A DNA stretch of 37,678 nucleotides from Spirochaetales bacterium (GCA_016928415.1 JAFGKU010000208.1:1-37678); one strand, 5' to 3'. Shown: positions 14,881-24,310, numbered from the stretch's first letter. Numbers and translations are program-made. Notes: generated by a model not told the origin, from the letters alone.

Positions 14881-17370
14881 ATGTTAGGAATTATTTACAT
14901 AATAGCCAGTATCGTTATCGGGTATTTTATATTGAAAAAGACCCTATCCGGTTTTCTTGATCTTTCCAAAACGGCAAATCTCTTCGATCAGCAGGTAAAG
15001 GTTCCCGTCTGGTTCGTCATGCTGCCGGCATCTTTCCTCGTGGGTACCCTGGTATGTACGTGGTTCACCTACATTGTCTCCTACGTTTTCTATCCCACCG
15101 GCGCCCCTATGCTTTGGGGAAATATCATTTTCTTTGTTGTATTCGCCGGCTTAACGGGTGTGATAATTTATTTAAAGAGAACCGAAATTCTCAGGAAAAT
15201 CATACCGACGGAACCGATAACCGGGCATGTTCTGGCGTTTTTAAAAAAATACTGGGTGGAATTGTCCTATATAGTTGTAATCCTGGTTGTATGGACCTTC
15301 TTCGTATTCCGCTCCTTTAACGTCAGCAATGGGACGATGAACGTGGGGGTCACCGTTTTCAGTGATTTTGCCCCCCACCTGGCCGTGATTCGTTCTTTCT
15401 CACGCGGCTTGAATTTCCCCTCCGAATATCCCCATTTTGCCGACGGGACGATGCGCTACCATTTCATGTTCCAGTTCCTGGTGGGCAACCTGGAATACCT
15501 GGGCCTTCAGATTGACTGGGCTTTTAATCTGCCCAGTATTTTTTCCATGCTGTCTTTCCTCATGCTCCTCTTTGCCTTCGTGATGTCTCTTTTCGGCAAA
15601 AGGGTGGTGGCCATCATGACGGCCGTCTTATTCTTTTTCAGGAGTTCTTTTGCCATTTTTACCTACATATTCAACATCAATATCTACCTTACCTTTACTC
15701 CCAGGTTTAATTTCATTTTCAACTGGCAGCCGCGGTTCCACACCTTTGCCCAGTTCTGGGACAGCTTCTGGAACAACAAGGATCATATTGGCAATACGGA
15801 GCATGAAATCTGGGGCCTCTACGCACAGAAAGTTTACGTGAATCAACGCCATTTACCCTTTGCCCTCGGTTTTTTATTTCTGATCCTGATTCTCCTGTAT
15901 CCCCTTTTCAAGCGGATGCTCGATTCGCTTAAAAACGCCGGGATGCAGGTAAAGATGAAAAAAATGCAGTACCTGGCTGAAATGGCCAAACGGGCGCAGG
16001 AGGAACAGAATGACATTTTCTCCGAGAACACACCGCCGGAATTGAAAATCAATGAGCCCATAGATATTGCCGTAGATGGAAGCGCGGAACCGCTGGAAAC
16101 TTATTCGACGGGTGAAAAGGTTGAGGATGAGACGCCGCCCATTCCGGAGGAAACGGATTCGACAGGTGAAACGATGGATGAACAGGAGCAGCCTTCTTTA
16201 TCCGGGGGTACTCTTGATGAATCGATTGGATCGGATGATTCCATAACAACGGAGACCGCGGTAGAAGGAGCGGTTCCTGATATTATCCCGTCGGCGTTTG
16301 CAGAGACAGTCAAGAAACCAAGAAAAAAGCGGTTTTTCCCTGTCTACCTGTTCCATATCTGGAAGGAATTCATCTGGTCTCTGGACGCCTGGCTGCCTGA
16401 GAATAAACTGCGGCCCGTTATTCTCGGAGTCCTGCTGGGGCTCCTCGGTTTCTGGAACGGGGCCGTGGTTGTGATAACGCTGGCACTGCTCTTCATGATG
16501 GCCCTTTATTCCAAGAACAGGCTTGAGTACTTCACCGTGGCATTGATTGTAACGCTTCTTGTCATCGTGGAAAGCGCTTTTTTTGTCGGGTCAGGCGAGT
16601 CCGTCGTGTCACCGCAGTTTACCTGGGGCTACCTTGCCCGGGATAAAAGCATCTGGGGCGTGATGGCCTTTTATATCGAGCTGCTGGGCATACTTCCTTT
16701 CATGGTTATCGCCAGCCTGTTCGTTCTGCCCAAGGGCGGCCGTGTTCTTACCCTGATCTTTTTTATTCCCATAGTGATTGCCAATACGCTTCAGCTGACC
16801 CCGGATATCAGCGTGAACCATAAGTACGTGATCATCGGGGTCATTTTACTCAACATACCGGTGGCTTATTTCATTTACCGGCTATTCAAGACCAGACTGG
16901 TGGTGATCAGGATAGTCACCGCGTTTTTAGTTCTGCTGATGGTGGCCACCGGTGTGCAAGACCTGATCACGCAGTACAACATGGACAAGGGTTCCATAAA
17001 CCATCCGCTCCATGACCCGATGGTGGCCTGGCTGGACAAAAACACGGGACCGAATGAAATATTCCTGACGGAAATGTACAGCACACACCCCATACTTCTG
17101 GCAGGCCGAAAAATTTTTTACGGCTGGCCGTATTATCCCTGGTCTGCCGGGTACAAGACGGACGAACGGAAGTCGATACGAAAACTGATCTATGAAGGGG
17201 CGCCGAATGCAAAAGAACTCATCGAGGAGTATAACATCAAATATATAGTCATCGATATGGATAACAGGACTACGAGCGATTACGTGTTGAACGAGGATTT
17301 TATCAGAGATAATTTCAAGCTGGTCTATGAGGATAAAAACAGGCCCATTGCCATTTACAGGACTTACTGA
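14881..17370 (+). CDS. GT-C type integral membrane glycosyltransferase
   Basis: This 829-residue polytopic protein looks like a GT-C glycosyltransferase using a polyprenyl-phosphate sugar donor. It has many hydrophobic segments and an early extracytoplasmic loop FSDFAPHLAVIRSF (about 160-173) with the acidic residue typical of GT-C active sites. The C-terminal soluble part, from MVAWLDKNTGPNEIFLTE onward, has GRKIFYGWPYYPW and KYIVIDMDNR, of the kind seen at the end of such enzymes. A Ser/Thr/Glu/Pro-rich low-complexity insert of about 90 residues (~380-475) separates two membrane blocks and is unusual. It starts 19 nt after the GtrA gene. Sugar and acceptor are unknown. Confidence 0.75.
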   Translation: MLGIIYIIASIVIGYFILKKTLSGFLDLSKTANLFDQQVKVPVWFVMLPASFLVGTLVCTWFTYIVSYVFYPTGAPMLWGNIIFFVVFAGLTGVIIYLKRTEILRKIIPTEPITGHVLAFLKKYWVELSYIVVILVVWTFFVFRSFNVSNGTMNVGVTVFSDFAPHLAVIRSFSRGLNFPSEYPHFADGTMRYHFMFQFLVGNLEYLGLQIDWAFNLPSIFSMLSFLMLLFAFVMSLFGKRVVAIMTAVLFFFRSSFAIFTYIFNINIYLTFTPRFNFIFNWQPRFHTFAQFWDSFWNNKDHIGNTEHEIWGLYAQKVYVNQRHLPFALGFLFLILILLYPLFKRMLDSLKNAGMQVKMKKMQYLAEMAKRAQEEQNDIFSENTPPELKINEPIDIAVDGSAEPLETYSTGEKVEDETPPIPEETDSTGETMDEQEQPSLSGGTLDESIGSDDSITTETAVEGAVPDIIPSAFAETVKKPRKKRFFPVYLFHIWKEFIWSLDAWLPENKLRPVILGVLLGLLGFWNGAVVVITLALLFMMALYSKNRLEYFTVALIVTLLVIVESAFFVGSGESVVSPQFTWGYLARDKSIWGVMAFYIELLGILPFMVIASLFVLPKGGRVLTLIFFIPIVIANTLQLTPDISVNHKYVIIGVILLNIPVAYFIYRLFKTRLVVIRIVTAFLVLLMVATGVQDLITQYNMDKGSINHPLHDPMVAWLDKNTGPNEIFLTEMYSTHPILLAGRKIFYGWPYYPWSAGYKTDERKSIRKLIYEGAPNAKELIEEYNIKYIVIDMDNRTTSDYVLNEDFIRDNFKLVYEDKNRPIAIYRTY

Positions 17371-17407
17371 AATTATCCGCAGCCGTTAGACGAAAGGAGC
17401 TTACATT

Positions 17408-18742
17408 ATGCCTGAAAAGAAAGCCGCGTTAATCGGGGAAAACAAGCCCCTTCAGGTCTGGATTTTACTCATCACCCTGGGGGCGGTAATTCTCATTCGG
17501 ATGCTCCTTACCGCCCTGCCCAGTTTCGCCATCGATATGGGGGGGTACAGGTCATGGAGCCTTTCACTCGCCAAAGAAGGTTTTGCAGGTTTTTACGATA
17601 AATACCATGTCGTCTATGGGCCGGGTTACATGTACCTTCTCTGGCTGGTGGGTAAAATTGTAACCCTTTTCAATCTGAATTATTCCGCTCTGGAATACCT
17701 TATCAAGACCGTTTCGGTTATCTCGGACCTGGCAGGGGCTTTCATGATTTACCTGATAGGAAAAAAGATGAACAAGGAAAAGTTAGGATTGGTAGTAGCC
17801 GCCGCTTATGCGCTCAACCCGGCCGTTTTCTTTAATTCTTCGGTCTGGGGCCAGTTTGATTCATTAACAGCCACGCTTCTTTTGGTGATGTGCTATTTTT
17901 TCCTGAGAAAACTGGACGTGATCGCCGTTATCGTTTTTACCGCCAGTGTCCTTACCAAACCGCAGAGCGTATTCCTTCTTCCCATCCCGGCCGTGCTTTA
18001 TTTCAAGAATAATCCCGGGTTGCTGGAATTCAAATGGGAAGGCATCAAACGGCTGCCGCTGTTAGCCAGGACAGTCAGGGTGGTTCCCCATTATCTTAAA
18101 AATTTCAACTGGTTTAAATTCGGCATAGCGGCCGTGGCCGTCATCGTAACGTACATTTCAATGGCCATGCCTTTCGCTGATGGCAAACCCGTCTGGTGGT
18201 TTTTTGAGCACTCATTGAAAAGCGCCCAGGATTATCCATATGCCACGGCGAATGCCTTTAACCTCTGGACCCTTTTGGGAGGCCAATGTATAAATGACAG
18301 CCAGCCGTTTTTCTATCTCACGTACGCCGGTTGGGCAAATATCCTTGTTGCCGGTATATTCGTGCTCAGTTTCATAGGCATAATCAAACACAAGGTCAAT
18401 GCGTTCGTTACGTATTATTCTGCGTATTTTATCTATTTAAGCGTTTTCCTGGTCTGGACCAAAATGCATGAAAGATACATGCTCCCTGCCCTGATTTTCG
18501 GGATGATCTGCATTCTCTGGGACGCCAGGCTGGCTGTCCCCGTGGGCCTGGCCAGTATCTGCCATTTTGGGAACATGTACGCAATATATATAAGGACCAA
18601 TGAAACAATCTGGGTACCCCAGTGGGACCCGATGGCCATGATCATAGCCGGCTTGAGCATAGTCGTGTTGATATATTCGACATACTATTACATCCGGAAT
18701 ATCATAAAACCGAAGAAGCTTGATAAAAAATTTCAAATATAA
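17408..18742 (+). CDS. GT-C type membrane glycosyltransferase (mannosyltransferase-like)
   Basis: This 444-residue membrane protein begins with a short cytoplasmic tail and a membrane segment. A loop IDMGGYRSWSLSLAKEGFAGFYD then carries the acidic residue expected for GT-C enzymes. It also has NPAVFFNSSVWGQFDSL and LTKPQSVFLLPIP, motifs I associate with the GPI-mannosyltransferase/GT87-like branch, and a late HERYMLPAL segment. About ten membrane spans are visible. AAAGGAG lies ~8 nt upstream of ATG 17408. It follows the first GT-C by 37 nt and precedes the FAD protein by 20 nt, so it is part of the same operon. Donor and acceptor cannot be assigned. Confidence 0.82.
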   Translation: MPEKKAALIGENKPLQVWILLITLGAVILIRMLLTALPSFAIDMGGYRSWSLSLAKEGFAGFYDKYHVVYGPGYMYLLWLVGKIVTLFNLNYSALEYLIKTVSVISDLAGAFMIYLIGKKMNKEKLGLVVAAAYALNPAVFFNSSVWGQFDSLTATLLLVMCYFFLRKLDVIAVIVFTASVLTKPQSVFLLPIPAVLYFKNNPGLLEFKWEGIKRLPLLARTVRVVPHYLKNFNWFKFGIAAVAVIVTYISMAMPFADGKPVWWFFEHSLKSAQDYPYATANAFNLWTLLGGQCINDSQPFFYLTYAGWANILVAGIFVLSFIGIIKHKVNAFVTYYSAYFIYLSVFLVWTKMHERYMLPALIFGMICILWDARLAVPVGLASICHFGNMYAIYIRTNETIWVPQWDPMAMIIAGLSIVVLIYSTYYYIRNIIKPKKLDKKFQI

Positions 18743-18762
18743 CGGAGCCATAGGAGATCAAT

Positions 18763-20070
18763 GTGAAGATTGGCATTGTGGGCGGCGGAATGACGGGGCT
18801 GACAGCCGGCTACCGTCTCTCCCGGCAAGGTCACACAGTTAAAATATTCGAAAAGGAAAGCAGCGTCGGCGGGCTTGTCAGCGCGACGGCCGTCAATAAT
18901 GTCCGCATCGAGGATTTCTATCATCATATTTTCACTGTAGACGCCAATGTCGTGGATTTAATCAGGGAAGTCGGCCTGGAGGACCATCTTCAATGGCTTG
19001 AACCGAGCAACGGCATTTACTGCAACAATAAATTATACCCCTTTACCTCGCCGATGGATCTTCTTAAATTCAGGGAGCTTTCTTTTTTTAACAGGATTGC
19101 GCTGGGCCTGCTCGTGTACAAGGCCAAACTCGTCAGGAATTTCATGAAGCTTGAACAGGTGAATGCCAGGGACTGGATCATCAGGAAAGCGGGCAGGGAA
19201 GTATATGAAAAGGTCTGGGGACCCCTGATCGCGTCCAAATTCGACACGGACGAGGAAAAAATCGGCAGTGTGTGGTTCTGGAATAAAATGAAGCTCCGGG
19301 GATCAAGCCGGACCAGGGGTGTCAGCAAGGAGATGCTCGGCTACATGAGGGGCAGTTTTGCCGTCCTCTCGGAAAAGCTGGCCGGGATTATTCGGTCGCA
19401 TTCCGGTGAGATACGGTGTAACGCGGAAGTGACCGGCATCAAGTCCCGGCAGGATAAACGGCTTGCAGTAAGCACGGCGGGAGAGGAAGAAGTTTTTGAT
19501 GCCGTACTGGTAACAACGCCTCCGTCCCTGTTTAAACGCATGGCGGATGGTCTCACCCCGGAATACTCGGGGAAGCTCGAAAAGATCAGGTACAAGGCGG
19601 ACATCTGCGTGCTTTTGGAACTGAAAAAGCGTTTGTCCCCGTATTACTGGATTACCGTGAGCGAGAGAGAGGCGCCGTTTGTACTTATGCTGGAGCACAC
19701 GAACCTGATCACGGATGGACGTTATAAGAATACCATTGTCTACCTTTCCCGGTACTGCGATCCCGCCAATCCCGTCTATTCCATGAAAGACGATGAAATC
19801 ACCGCGCTCTTCTTCTCTTACCTGAAGAAAATGTTCCCTGATTTCAATGAAGACCAGGTGGCCGGCATCCACGTCAAGCGGGCCCTGTATGCCCAGCCTG
19901 TAATCGAAACAGGTTATTCTGAAATTATTCCCGGGCACAGGACGCCCGTGGATAATCTGTTTCTAGCCTGTATGGCGCAGATATATCCCGAAGACCGGGG
20001 AATGAATTATGCCGTGCGCATGGGTGAAAAGGTGGCGACCATGATCATGAATCAGGAGGATGCGAAATGA
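18763..20070 (+). CDS. FAD-dependent oxidoreductase, UDP-galactopyranose mutase/protoporphyrinogen-oxidase-like
   Basis: The 435-residue protein opens with a Rossmann FAD motif, GIVGGGMTGLTAGYRL (4-19), followed by FEKESSVGGL and a YHHIF segment. The end has the FAD-closing PVDNLFLACMAQIYPEDRGMNYAVRMGE. This architecture is shared by UDP-galactopyranose mutase-like and amine-oxidase-like proteins found in polysaccharide loci. Its place between GT-C enzymes and membrane-anchored CBM-like proteins favours a sugar-nucleotide or lipid-carrier role, but this is inference. The start is GTG 18763, with TAGGAG 6 nt upstream. Its last codons overlap the next gene by 4 bp (ATGA). Confidence 0.85.
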   Translation: MKIGIVGGGMTGLTAGYRLSRQGHTVKIFEKESSVGGLVSATAVNNVRIEDFYHHIFTVDANVVDLIREVGLEDHLQWLEPSNGIYCNNKLYPFTSPMDLLKFRELSFFNRIALGLLVYKAKLVRNFMKLEQVNARDWIIRKAGREVYEKVWGPLIASKFDTDEEKIGSVWFWNKMKLRGSSRTRGVSKEMLGYMRGSFAVLSEKLAGIIRSHSGEIRCNAEVTGIKSRQDKRLAVSTAGEEEVFDAVLVTTPPSLFKRMADGLTPEYSGKLEKIRYKADICVLLELKKRLSPYYWITVSEREAPFVLMLEHTNLITDGRYKNTIVYLSRYCDPANPVYSMKDDEITALFFSYLKKMFPDFNEDQVAGIHVKRALYAQPVIETGYSEIIPGHRTPVDNLFLACMAQIYPEDRGMNYAVRMGEKVATMIMNQEDAK

Positions 20071-20873
20071 ACTTGACGTACAGAATGGTAATATCTGTTT
20101 TCATCCTGTTTTTGTTTTTTCCGCCGTTTCTGCAGGCGGAAACCGATTCGGAGGAAGAAGTGAAAACAGAGGGCCCTGTGAATCTTATAAAAAACGGTGA
20201 TTTCGAGGAAGTCCGTGTGAACATGCCGGTAGACTGGTATACGGAAGCTTATTTGAACAATAAGACAAATGTGGAATTCTTTTCGGATGCGAACCAGCCG
20301 TATTCCGGAAAGTACTGCGCAACGATAAACAATAAGCAGATGAACGATGCCAAATTCGTGCAGGATGTAATGCTGGAAAAAGGCATTTACAAACTCAGCT
20401 GCCAGGTTCGCGTAAGCGGTATTGTAAATCCGCTGGGCGGTGCAAACCTGACATTGCTGCTTGGCGATAAAATACAGACCACTCCGGATATTTTTGGTCC
20501 GCAGAACATCTGGACTTCCCTTGCCTATTACATCAATATAATGGATACCCCATCCGTACCCCTGCAGGTTCAGCTCAGGCTGGGCGGATTCGGCGCCATT
20601 AACCTGGGTACAGCCTCGTACGATGCGGTCATACTTGAAAAGGTTGACGACATGACGGAAGACCTGACCAGGCTGACATTTGTCGGAAGTGGTCAATCCG
20701 TTCCGGAAAGGGACCGTGTGTTCAAGAGTGATGTCAAACCGGAAGATACCAGGCCGGTCGACCGCGGCAAGGGGCCGAATTATCTTCTTATTCTCATCCT
20801 TTTGGGAGGAATGGCCGCCTATATAACCCTGTGGTTGATTTTTATGATAACGACTGAAAATATAAAAAAATAA
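20067..20873 (+). CDS. Single-pass membrane protein with CBM-like (CenC-type) ectodomain, copy 1
   Basis: This 268-residue protein has a signal peptide (1-24, ending LQA). Residues ~40-195 resemble a CBM_4_9/CenC-type jelly roll: NLIKNGDFEEV near 38-48, YSGKYCATI, then strands ending YDAVILEKV. One membrane helix follows (about 239-262) with a short cytoplasmic tail. The start overlaps the FAD gene stop (ATGA), showing translational coupling. The next gene encodes a protein of the same plan, likely an ancient duplicate. Carbohydrate binding is inferred from fold resemblance; an assembly or sensing role at the outer face of the inner membrane is possible. Confidence 0.72.
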   Translation: MNLTYRMVISVFILFLFFPPFLQAETDSEEEVKTEGPVNLIKNGDFEEVRVNMPVDWYTEAYLNNKTNVEFFSDANQPYSGKYCATINNKQMNDAKFVQDVMLEKGIYKLSCQVRVSGIVNPLGGANLTLLLGDKIQTTPDIFGPQNIWTSLAYYINIMDTPSVPLQVQLRLGGFGAINLGTASYDAVILEKVDDMTEDLTRLTFVGSGQSVPERDRVFKSDVKPEDTRPVDRGKGPNYLLILILLGGMAAYITLWLIFMITTENIKK

Positions 20874-20903
20874 TATATACAAATGAAAAGAAAGGACAAA
20901 GCT

Positions 20904-21725
20904 ATGAAGAAAAAAACATTATTATTTTTAATCATTCTATTATTGGGTTTTAATTTATCCATATACGGCCAGGAAACGAACCTCCTTTTAAACGGCGGAT
21001 TTGAAGAGGGGTTTACCGTCTGGGCGCCTGATACCTGGCGGGATGGTTCTACCCTGCAGGTGAACGATGAAAAGGTCCACAGCGGGAATCAGGCCCTGGT
21101 TATAAGCACCCCTTCCCAGACGAATGATGCCCGTGCCATACAGAAAGTCCTGGTAAAACCGGATACGTTTTACAGGCTGTCGGGATGGATTGCCACCGAA
21201 AATGTAACGGCGGGAAAAACGGGAGCCAACATCTGTTTGATGGAGGGATTCAATCACGCCGGCAACATAACGGGCACGTCGGAATATCAGTATGTCGAAT
21301 TCAATTTTAAAACGAGCTCCGGGCACACCGAGGTGACGGTGGGTGCCCGGCTCGGCATGTACGGTAATGATGTAACGGGCAAGGCCTGGTTTGATGATCT
21401 GTTCCTGGTCAAGCTGGATTCGGAACCGGAATCCTATAAGGCCCTGGAACCGCCGAAATCGGCCGGGGACGAGTCGTCCGGGAGTCAAGGTGAAACCCAG
21501 GTATCCCAGGCCGATGCAGGCACCACCATTTTCTGGATTATCGTGGGGATTGCCGGTGTCGGCATAATCGTTCTCCTTGTTTTCCTTGATCTGAAGCTGC
21601 TGAAGAAAAAATCCGCAAAGAAAACCGAGCAGGAAGATACGGACACTGAAATGGATGAAGAAACGGAAGCGGATGAAGATGACGGGACTACGGAAGAAGA
21701 CCGGGGTCCGGATTCGCAGGAATAG
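20904..21725 (+). CDS. Single-pass membrane protein with CBM-like (CenC-type) ectodomain, copy 2
   Basis: The start ATG 20904 is preferred over ATG 20883 because GAAAGGAC lies 7 nt upstream and the signal peptide then begins MKKKTLLFLIILLLGF. The 273-residue protein has NLLLNGGFEEGF near 25-36, HSGNQALVI and a final WFDDLFLVKL, the same CenC-like plan as the preceding gene. A linker and one membrane helix (~205-230) follow. The cytoplasmic tail is strongly acidic (many Glu/Asp over ~35 residues), unlike copy 1. A strong terminator follows directly, closing this transcription unit. Confidence 0.72.
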   Translation: MKKKTLLFLIILLLGFNLSIYGQETNLLLNGGFEEGFTVWAPDTWRDGSTLQVNDEKVHSGNQALVISTPSQTNDARAIQKVLVKPDTFYRLSGWIATENVTAGKTGANICLMEGFNHAGNITGTSEYQYVEFNFKTSSGHTEVTVGARLGMYGNDVTGKAWFDDLFLVKLDSEPESYKALEPPKSAGDESSGSQGETQVSQADAGTTIFWIIVGIAGVGIIVLLVFLDLKLLKKKSAKKTEQEDTDTEMDEETEADEDDGTTEEDRGPDSQE

Positions 21726-21730
21726 TTGCA

Positions 21731-21757
21731 GGGGAGGGGGATTCCCTCCCCTTTTTT
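21731..21757 (+). terminator. Rho-independent terminator
   Basis: GGGGAGGG (21731-21738) pairs perfectly with CCCTCCCC (21744-21751) around a 5-nt loop, followed by TTTTTT (21752-21757). It ends the unit that begins at the GtrA gene. Confidence 0.95.
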
Positions 21758-21813
21758 AGAATACGTTAATGGCCGCCTTCTTGGCGGTTTGATTGGCGGT
21801 TACGGATAAAAAG

Positions 21814-22773
21814 ATGTCTGATGAGAAAAAATTGTTAAGCATAGTGATCCCTGTTTTCAGGGAAGAGGCACACATCAGGGAAAGCCTGAAAGTGATAGCT
21901 TCGTATGCGGCTAAATGCGGTATTGACTACGAATTGGTGGCGGTTGATGACGGTTCGCCGGATAACACGTGGAAAATTCTGCAGGAACTCGCCTCGGAAA
22001 TAAAGGAACTCCGTTGCATAGGTTTTGTGAGGAATTTCGGGAAGGAAGCGGCCATCCGGGCCGGGCTGGAAACAGCCAGGGGCGATGGTGTCATCGTCAT
22101 TGACAGCGACCTGCAGCATCCGCCGGAACTCATGCCGGAGATGGTGAGGTTCTGGCGCGAAGAAGGCTACAGTGTGGTCAATGCCAAGAAAGCGGAGAGG
22201 GGAAGGGAATCCATCATCAATAAACTGGGCGCCGCCGTTTTTTATTCTTTTTTCAACAAGCTGACGGGAGGGCATTTCAAGGGAAGCACGGATTACAAAC
22301 TGCTGGACCGGGAAGTTGTTGAATGCTACCTGAGCCTAAAGGAGCATCTCATGTTCTTCCGCGGCCTTATAGGGTGGTTCGGATTCAAATCGAAGGATAT
22401 TCCCTTTACAGTCGCCAAACGGACCAGGGGGAGTTCGAGCTGGTCCGTCAAGTCATTATTCAGGCTGGCCATTCACGCCATCACTTCTTTTTCCACCCTG
22501 CCCCTCCAGCTGGTGACATTTACCGGCATTCTTTTTTCGCTGGCCGCCCTGGGATTGGGCATCCAGACAATCTATAACTACATTACCGGCAAGGCTGAAA
22601 GCGGGTTCACCACGGTTATCCTCCTGATCCTGATAATCGGCAGTGTATTGATGATCAGCCTGGGAATTATCGGAAAGTATATTTCGAAGATCTACGATGA
22701 AATCAAGGGAAGACCGATGTATATAGTGGCGCAGAAAGGCGACTACAGGGAAGACGCCGGAGACGGGGCTTGA
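21814..22773 (+). CDS. Family 2 glycosyltransferase, GtrB/polyprenol-phosphate sugar synthase-like
   Basis: This 319-residue GT2 enzyme has the GT-A fold signature IVIPVFREE (10-18), DDGSPDNT (45-52) and the metal-binding DSDLQHPPE (97-105). The GSSSWS segment and two C-terminal membrane helices follow, the GtrB/DPM1-like plan that makes undecaprenyl-phosphate glucose, mannose or another sugar. It likely supplies the donor used by the GT-C enzymes upstream, with GtrA flipping it. ATG 21814 is preferred; an in-frame TTG at 21793 would extend it by 7 residues. Neither has a strong ribosome site. It lies past a terminator, so it may have its own promoter. The next gene overlaps its stop (TTGA). 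Confidence 0.9.
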   Translation: MSDEKKLLSIVIPVFREEAHIRESLKVIASYAAKCGIDYELVAVDDGSPDNTWKILQELASEIKELRCIGFVRNFGKEAAIRAGLETARGDGVIVIDSDLQHPPELMPEMVRFWREEGYSVVNAKKAERGRESIINKLGAAVFYSFFNKLTGGHFKGSTDYKLLDREVVECYLSLKEHLMFFRGLIGWFGFKSKDIPFTVAKRTRGSSSWSVKSLFRLAIHAITSFSTLPLQLVTFTGILFSLAALGLGIQTIYNYITGKAESGFTTVILLILIIGSVLMISLGIIGKYISKIYDEIKGRPMYIVAQKGDYREDAGDGA

Positions 22774-24284
22774 ACCGGATACTTCCCTGTATTTTACTGT
22801 TCCTGATTGCCGCTGCCGGGTGTCAGCCGGGGAAGGCCGTTCCGATTGCGTACGGCAATGGCCGGGACACGGTGCCTGCCTTTATCGGTTCGCCGGCCAT
22901 GCCCAACCCTTTGCCGGAAGTGCCCGTACCGGCTCATCCGTATCTGGCCAGGCAGGGTTTAAACGGCATGCACGCGGATTCATATTGTACGGGAGCCTAC
23001 CCCTGGTCCGGGCCGTTAGGGCGCAACCCGCAGATCGTATCGGCATCCCTTGCCTGGATAGGCGGTGAAGCGGCCACCGTGGCGTTTGACGGGAAAGGCC
23101 GCCTTGTCTGTGTCAGCGGCAATATCTTCGATTTTCAACTTCTCCTTCTTGATCCCGTTTCCCTTGATGTCATTGCCGTGTATTCCCTGCCGCAGAGGGC
23201 TTCCATGGCCCGGTTCTGGACAAGTTTTGACTTTGGTATAATCATGAACGACACCTCGGGGGGAGCGTATTGTCACCTCGGCTCAGGTAACCGTCCCATA
23301 ATAGCGACCGCGGACAGGAAAATACGGATATTCGCCCTGGAGGAACGGGGGGATGCCGTTAACTGGATTGTGGAAAAAGAATATGACCTTGCTCCCTGCC
23401 TTGATGAAGAGGCGGCCGTCACCGATGCCATGCCGGACTGGCTGGGCCATATATGGTTTATTACGCGGCAGGGCGATGTCGGTTATGTCGACCCTGATAC
23501 CTCTTCCGTGTATACGGTGAACCTGCCTTCCGAGGAAATCCAGAACGCGATGGCGATTTCAGAAGATGGTGTTTTCATTGTTTCGGATCATGCCCTTTAC
23601 CGTTTCGAAATCGACCCCATATCGCTTGAGCCCCGTTATACGTTCCGGGAAACATATGACAGGGGCACCTCGGTAAAACCGGGTTCCATCAACCGGGGTT
23701 CCGGAACGACACCCACACTGGTCGGCCGTGATCTCGTGGCCATCACCGACAATGCGGATGAAAGGGTGAACGTCCTTGTTTATAAAAGGCTGAAAGAGGT
23801 GAAGGGAAGCCGGCTGGTATTAAAACAGCCGGTGTTCGACAGGGGCCGGAGCGTCAGTGAAAACAGCCTGATTGCGTACGGGCTTTCATTGATTGTTGAA
23901 AATAACTACCTCTATTCAAGCGGCCTCCCCACTGATCCCGACCCCAGGGGCCATCCCGGCATTGTCCGCATTGACATTAATCCCGATTATTCGGGCGGCC
24001 GCATTGCCTGGGAAAGCAGGGAGTGCTCCCCCACGACCGTACCCAAGCTTTCGATGGCGAATGGTCTTGTCTACCTTTATACCCGTTTGACGGAAACGCC
24101 GTCCGACATTATGGCCTGGTATCTGACGGCCCTGGATTTCAGGACAGGTAAAACAGTTTTCAAAATTTTCACCGGCACGGGACAGAACTGGAACAACAAT
24201 TATGCTCCCATAACGTTAGGCCCGGACGGTACGGCGTACGTCGGGTGCTATAACGGCATCATGGCGATCAGGGACTCGCTTTAA
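22770..24284 (+). CDS. Beta-propeller-like lipoprotein
   Basis: The 504-residue product starts at TTG 22770, which overlaps the TGA of the GT2 gene. The signal sequence NRILPCILLFLIAAAGC ends in a lipobox with C18, so it is a predicted lipoprotein. Residues ~90-500 form repeated blade-like stretches (AVTFDGKGRL-type, MAISEDGVFIVSDHALYRF, DNNYLYSSG-type, PITLGPDGTAYVGCYNGI), suggesting a beta-propeller. I know of similar uncharacterised secreted propellers but cannot give a function; no enzyme motif is evident. Coupling to a polyprenyl-sugar synthase hints at a link with surface glycan export or anchoring, which is inference. Confidence 0.72.
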   Translation: MNRILPCILLFLIAAAGCQPGKAVPIAYGNGRDTVPAFIGSPAMPNPLPEVPVPAHPYLARQGLNGMHADSYCTGAYPWSGPLGRNPQIVSASLAWIGGEAATVAFDGKGRLVCVSGNIFDFQLLLLDPVSLDVIAVYSLPQRASMARFWTSFDFGIIMNDTSGGAYCHLGSGNRPIIATADRKIRIFALEERGDAVNWIVEKEYDLAPCLDEEAAVTDAMPDWLGHIWFITRQGDVGYVDPDTSSVYTVNLPSEEIQNAMAISEDGVFIVSDHALYRFEIDPISLEPRYTFRETYDRGTSVKPGSINRGSGTTPTLVGRDLVAITDNADERVNVLVYKRLKEVKGSRLVLKQPVFDRGRSVSENSLIAYGLSLIVENNYLYSSGLPTDPDPRGHPGIVRIDINPDYSGGRIAWESRECSPTTVPKLSMANGLVYLYTRLTETPSDIMAWYLTALDFRTGKTVFKIFTGTGQNWNNNYAPITLGPDGTAYVGCYNGIMAIRDSL

Positions 24285-24294
24285 ATCGCTATCC

Positions 24295-24310
24295 GTGAAA
24301 TTTGTTTCAC
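24295..24310. terminator. Possible small bidirectional hairpin between convergent genes
   Basis: GTGAAA (24295-24300) pairs with TTTCAC (24305-24310) around TTTG, in the 27 nt separating two convergent stops. No T-run follows, so terminator activity is uncertain. Confidence 0.25.

Noticed and set aside
19303..19938. 211-codon minus-strand frame inside the FAD oxidoreductase gene
   Set aside because: Antisense to a gene with a clear FAD motif and ribosome site.
20052..20882. 276-codon minus-strand frame opposite the first CBM-like gene
   Set aside because: The plus strand has a signal peptide, CenC-like motifs, membrane helix and operon overlaps; the antisense frame has none.
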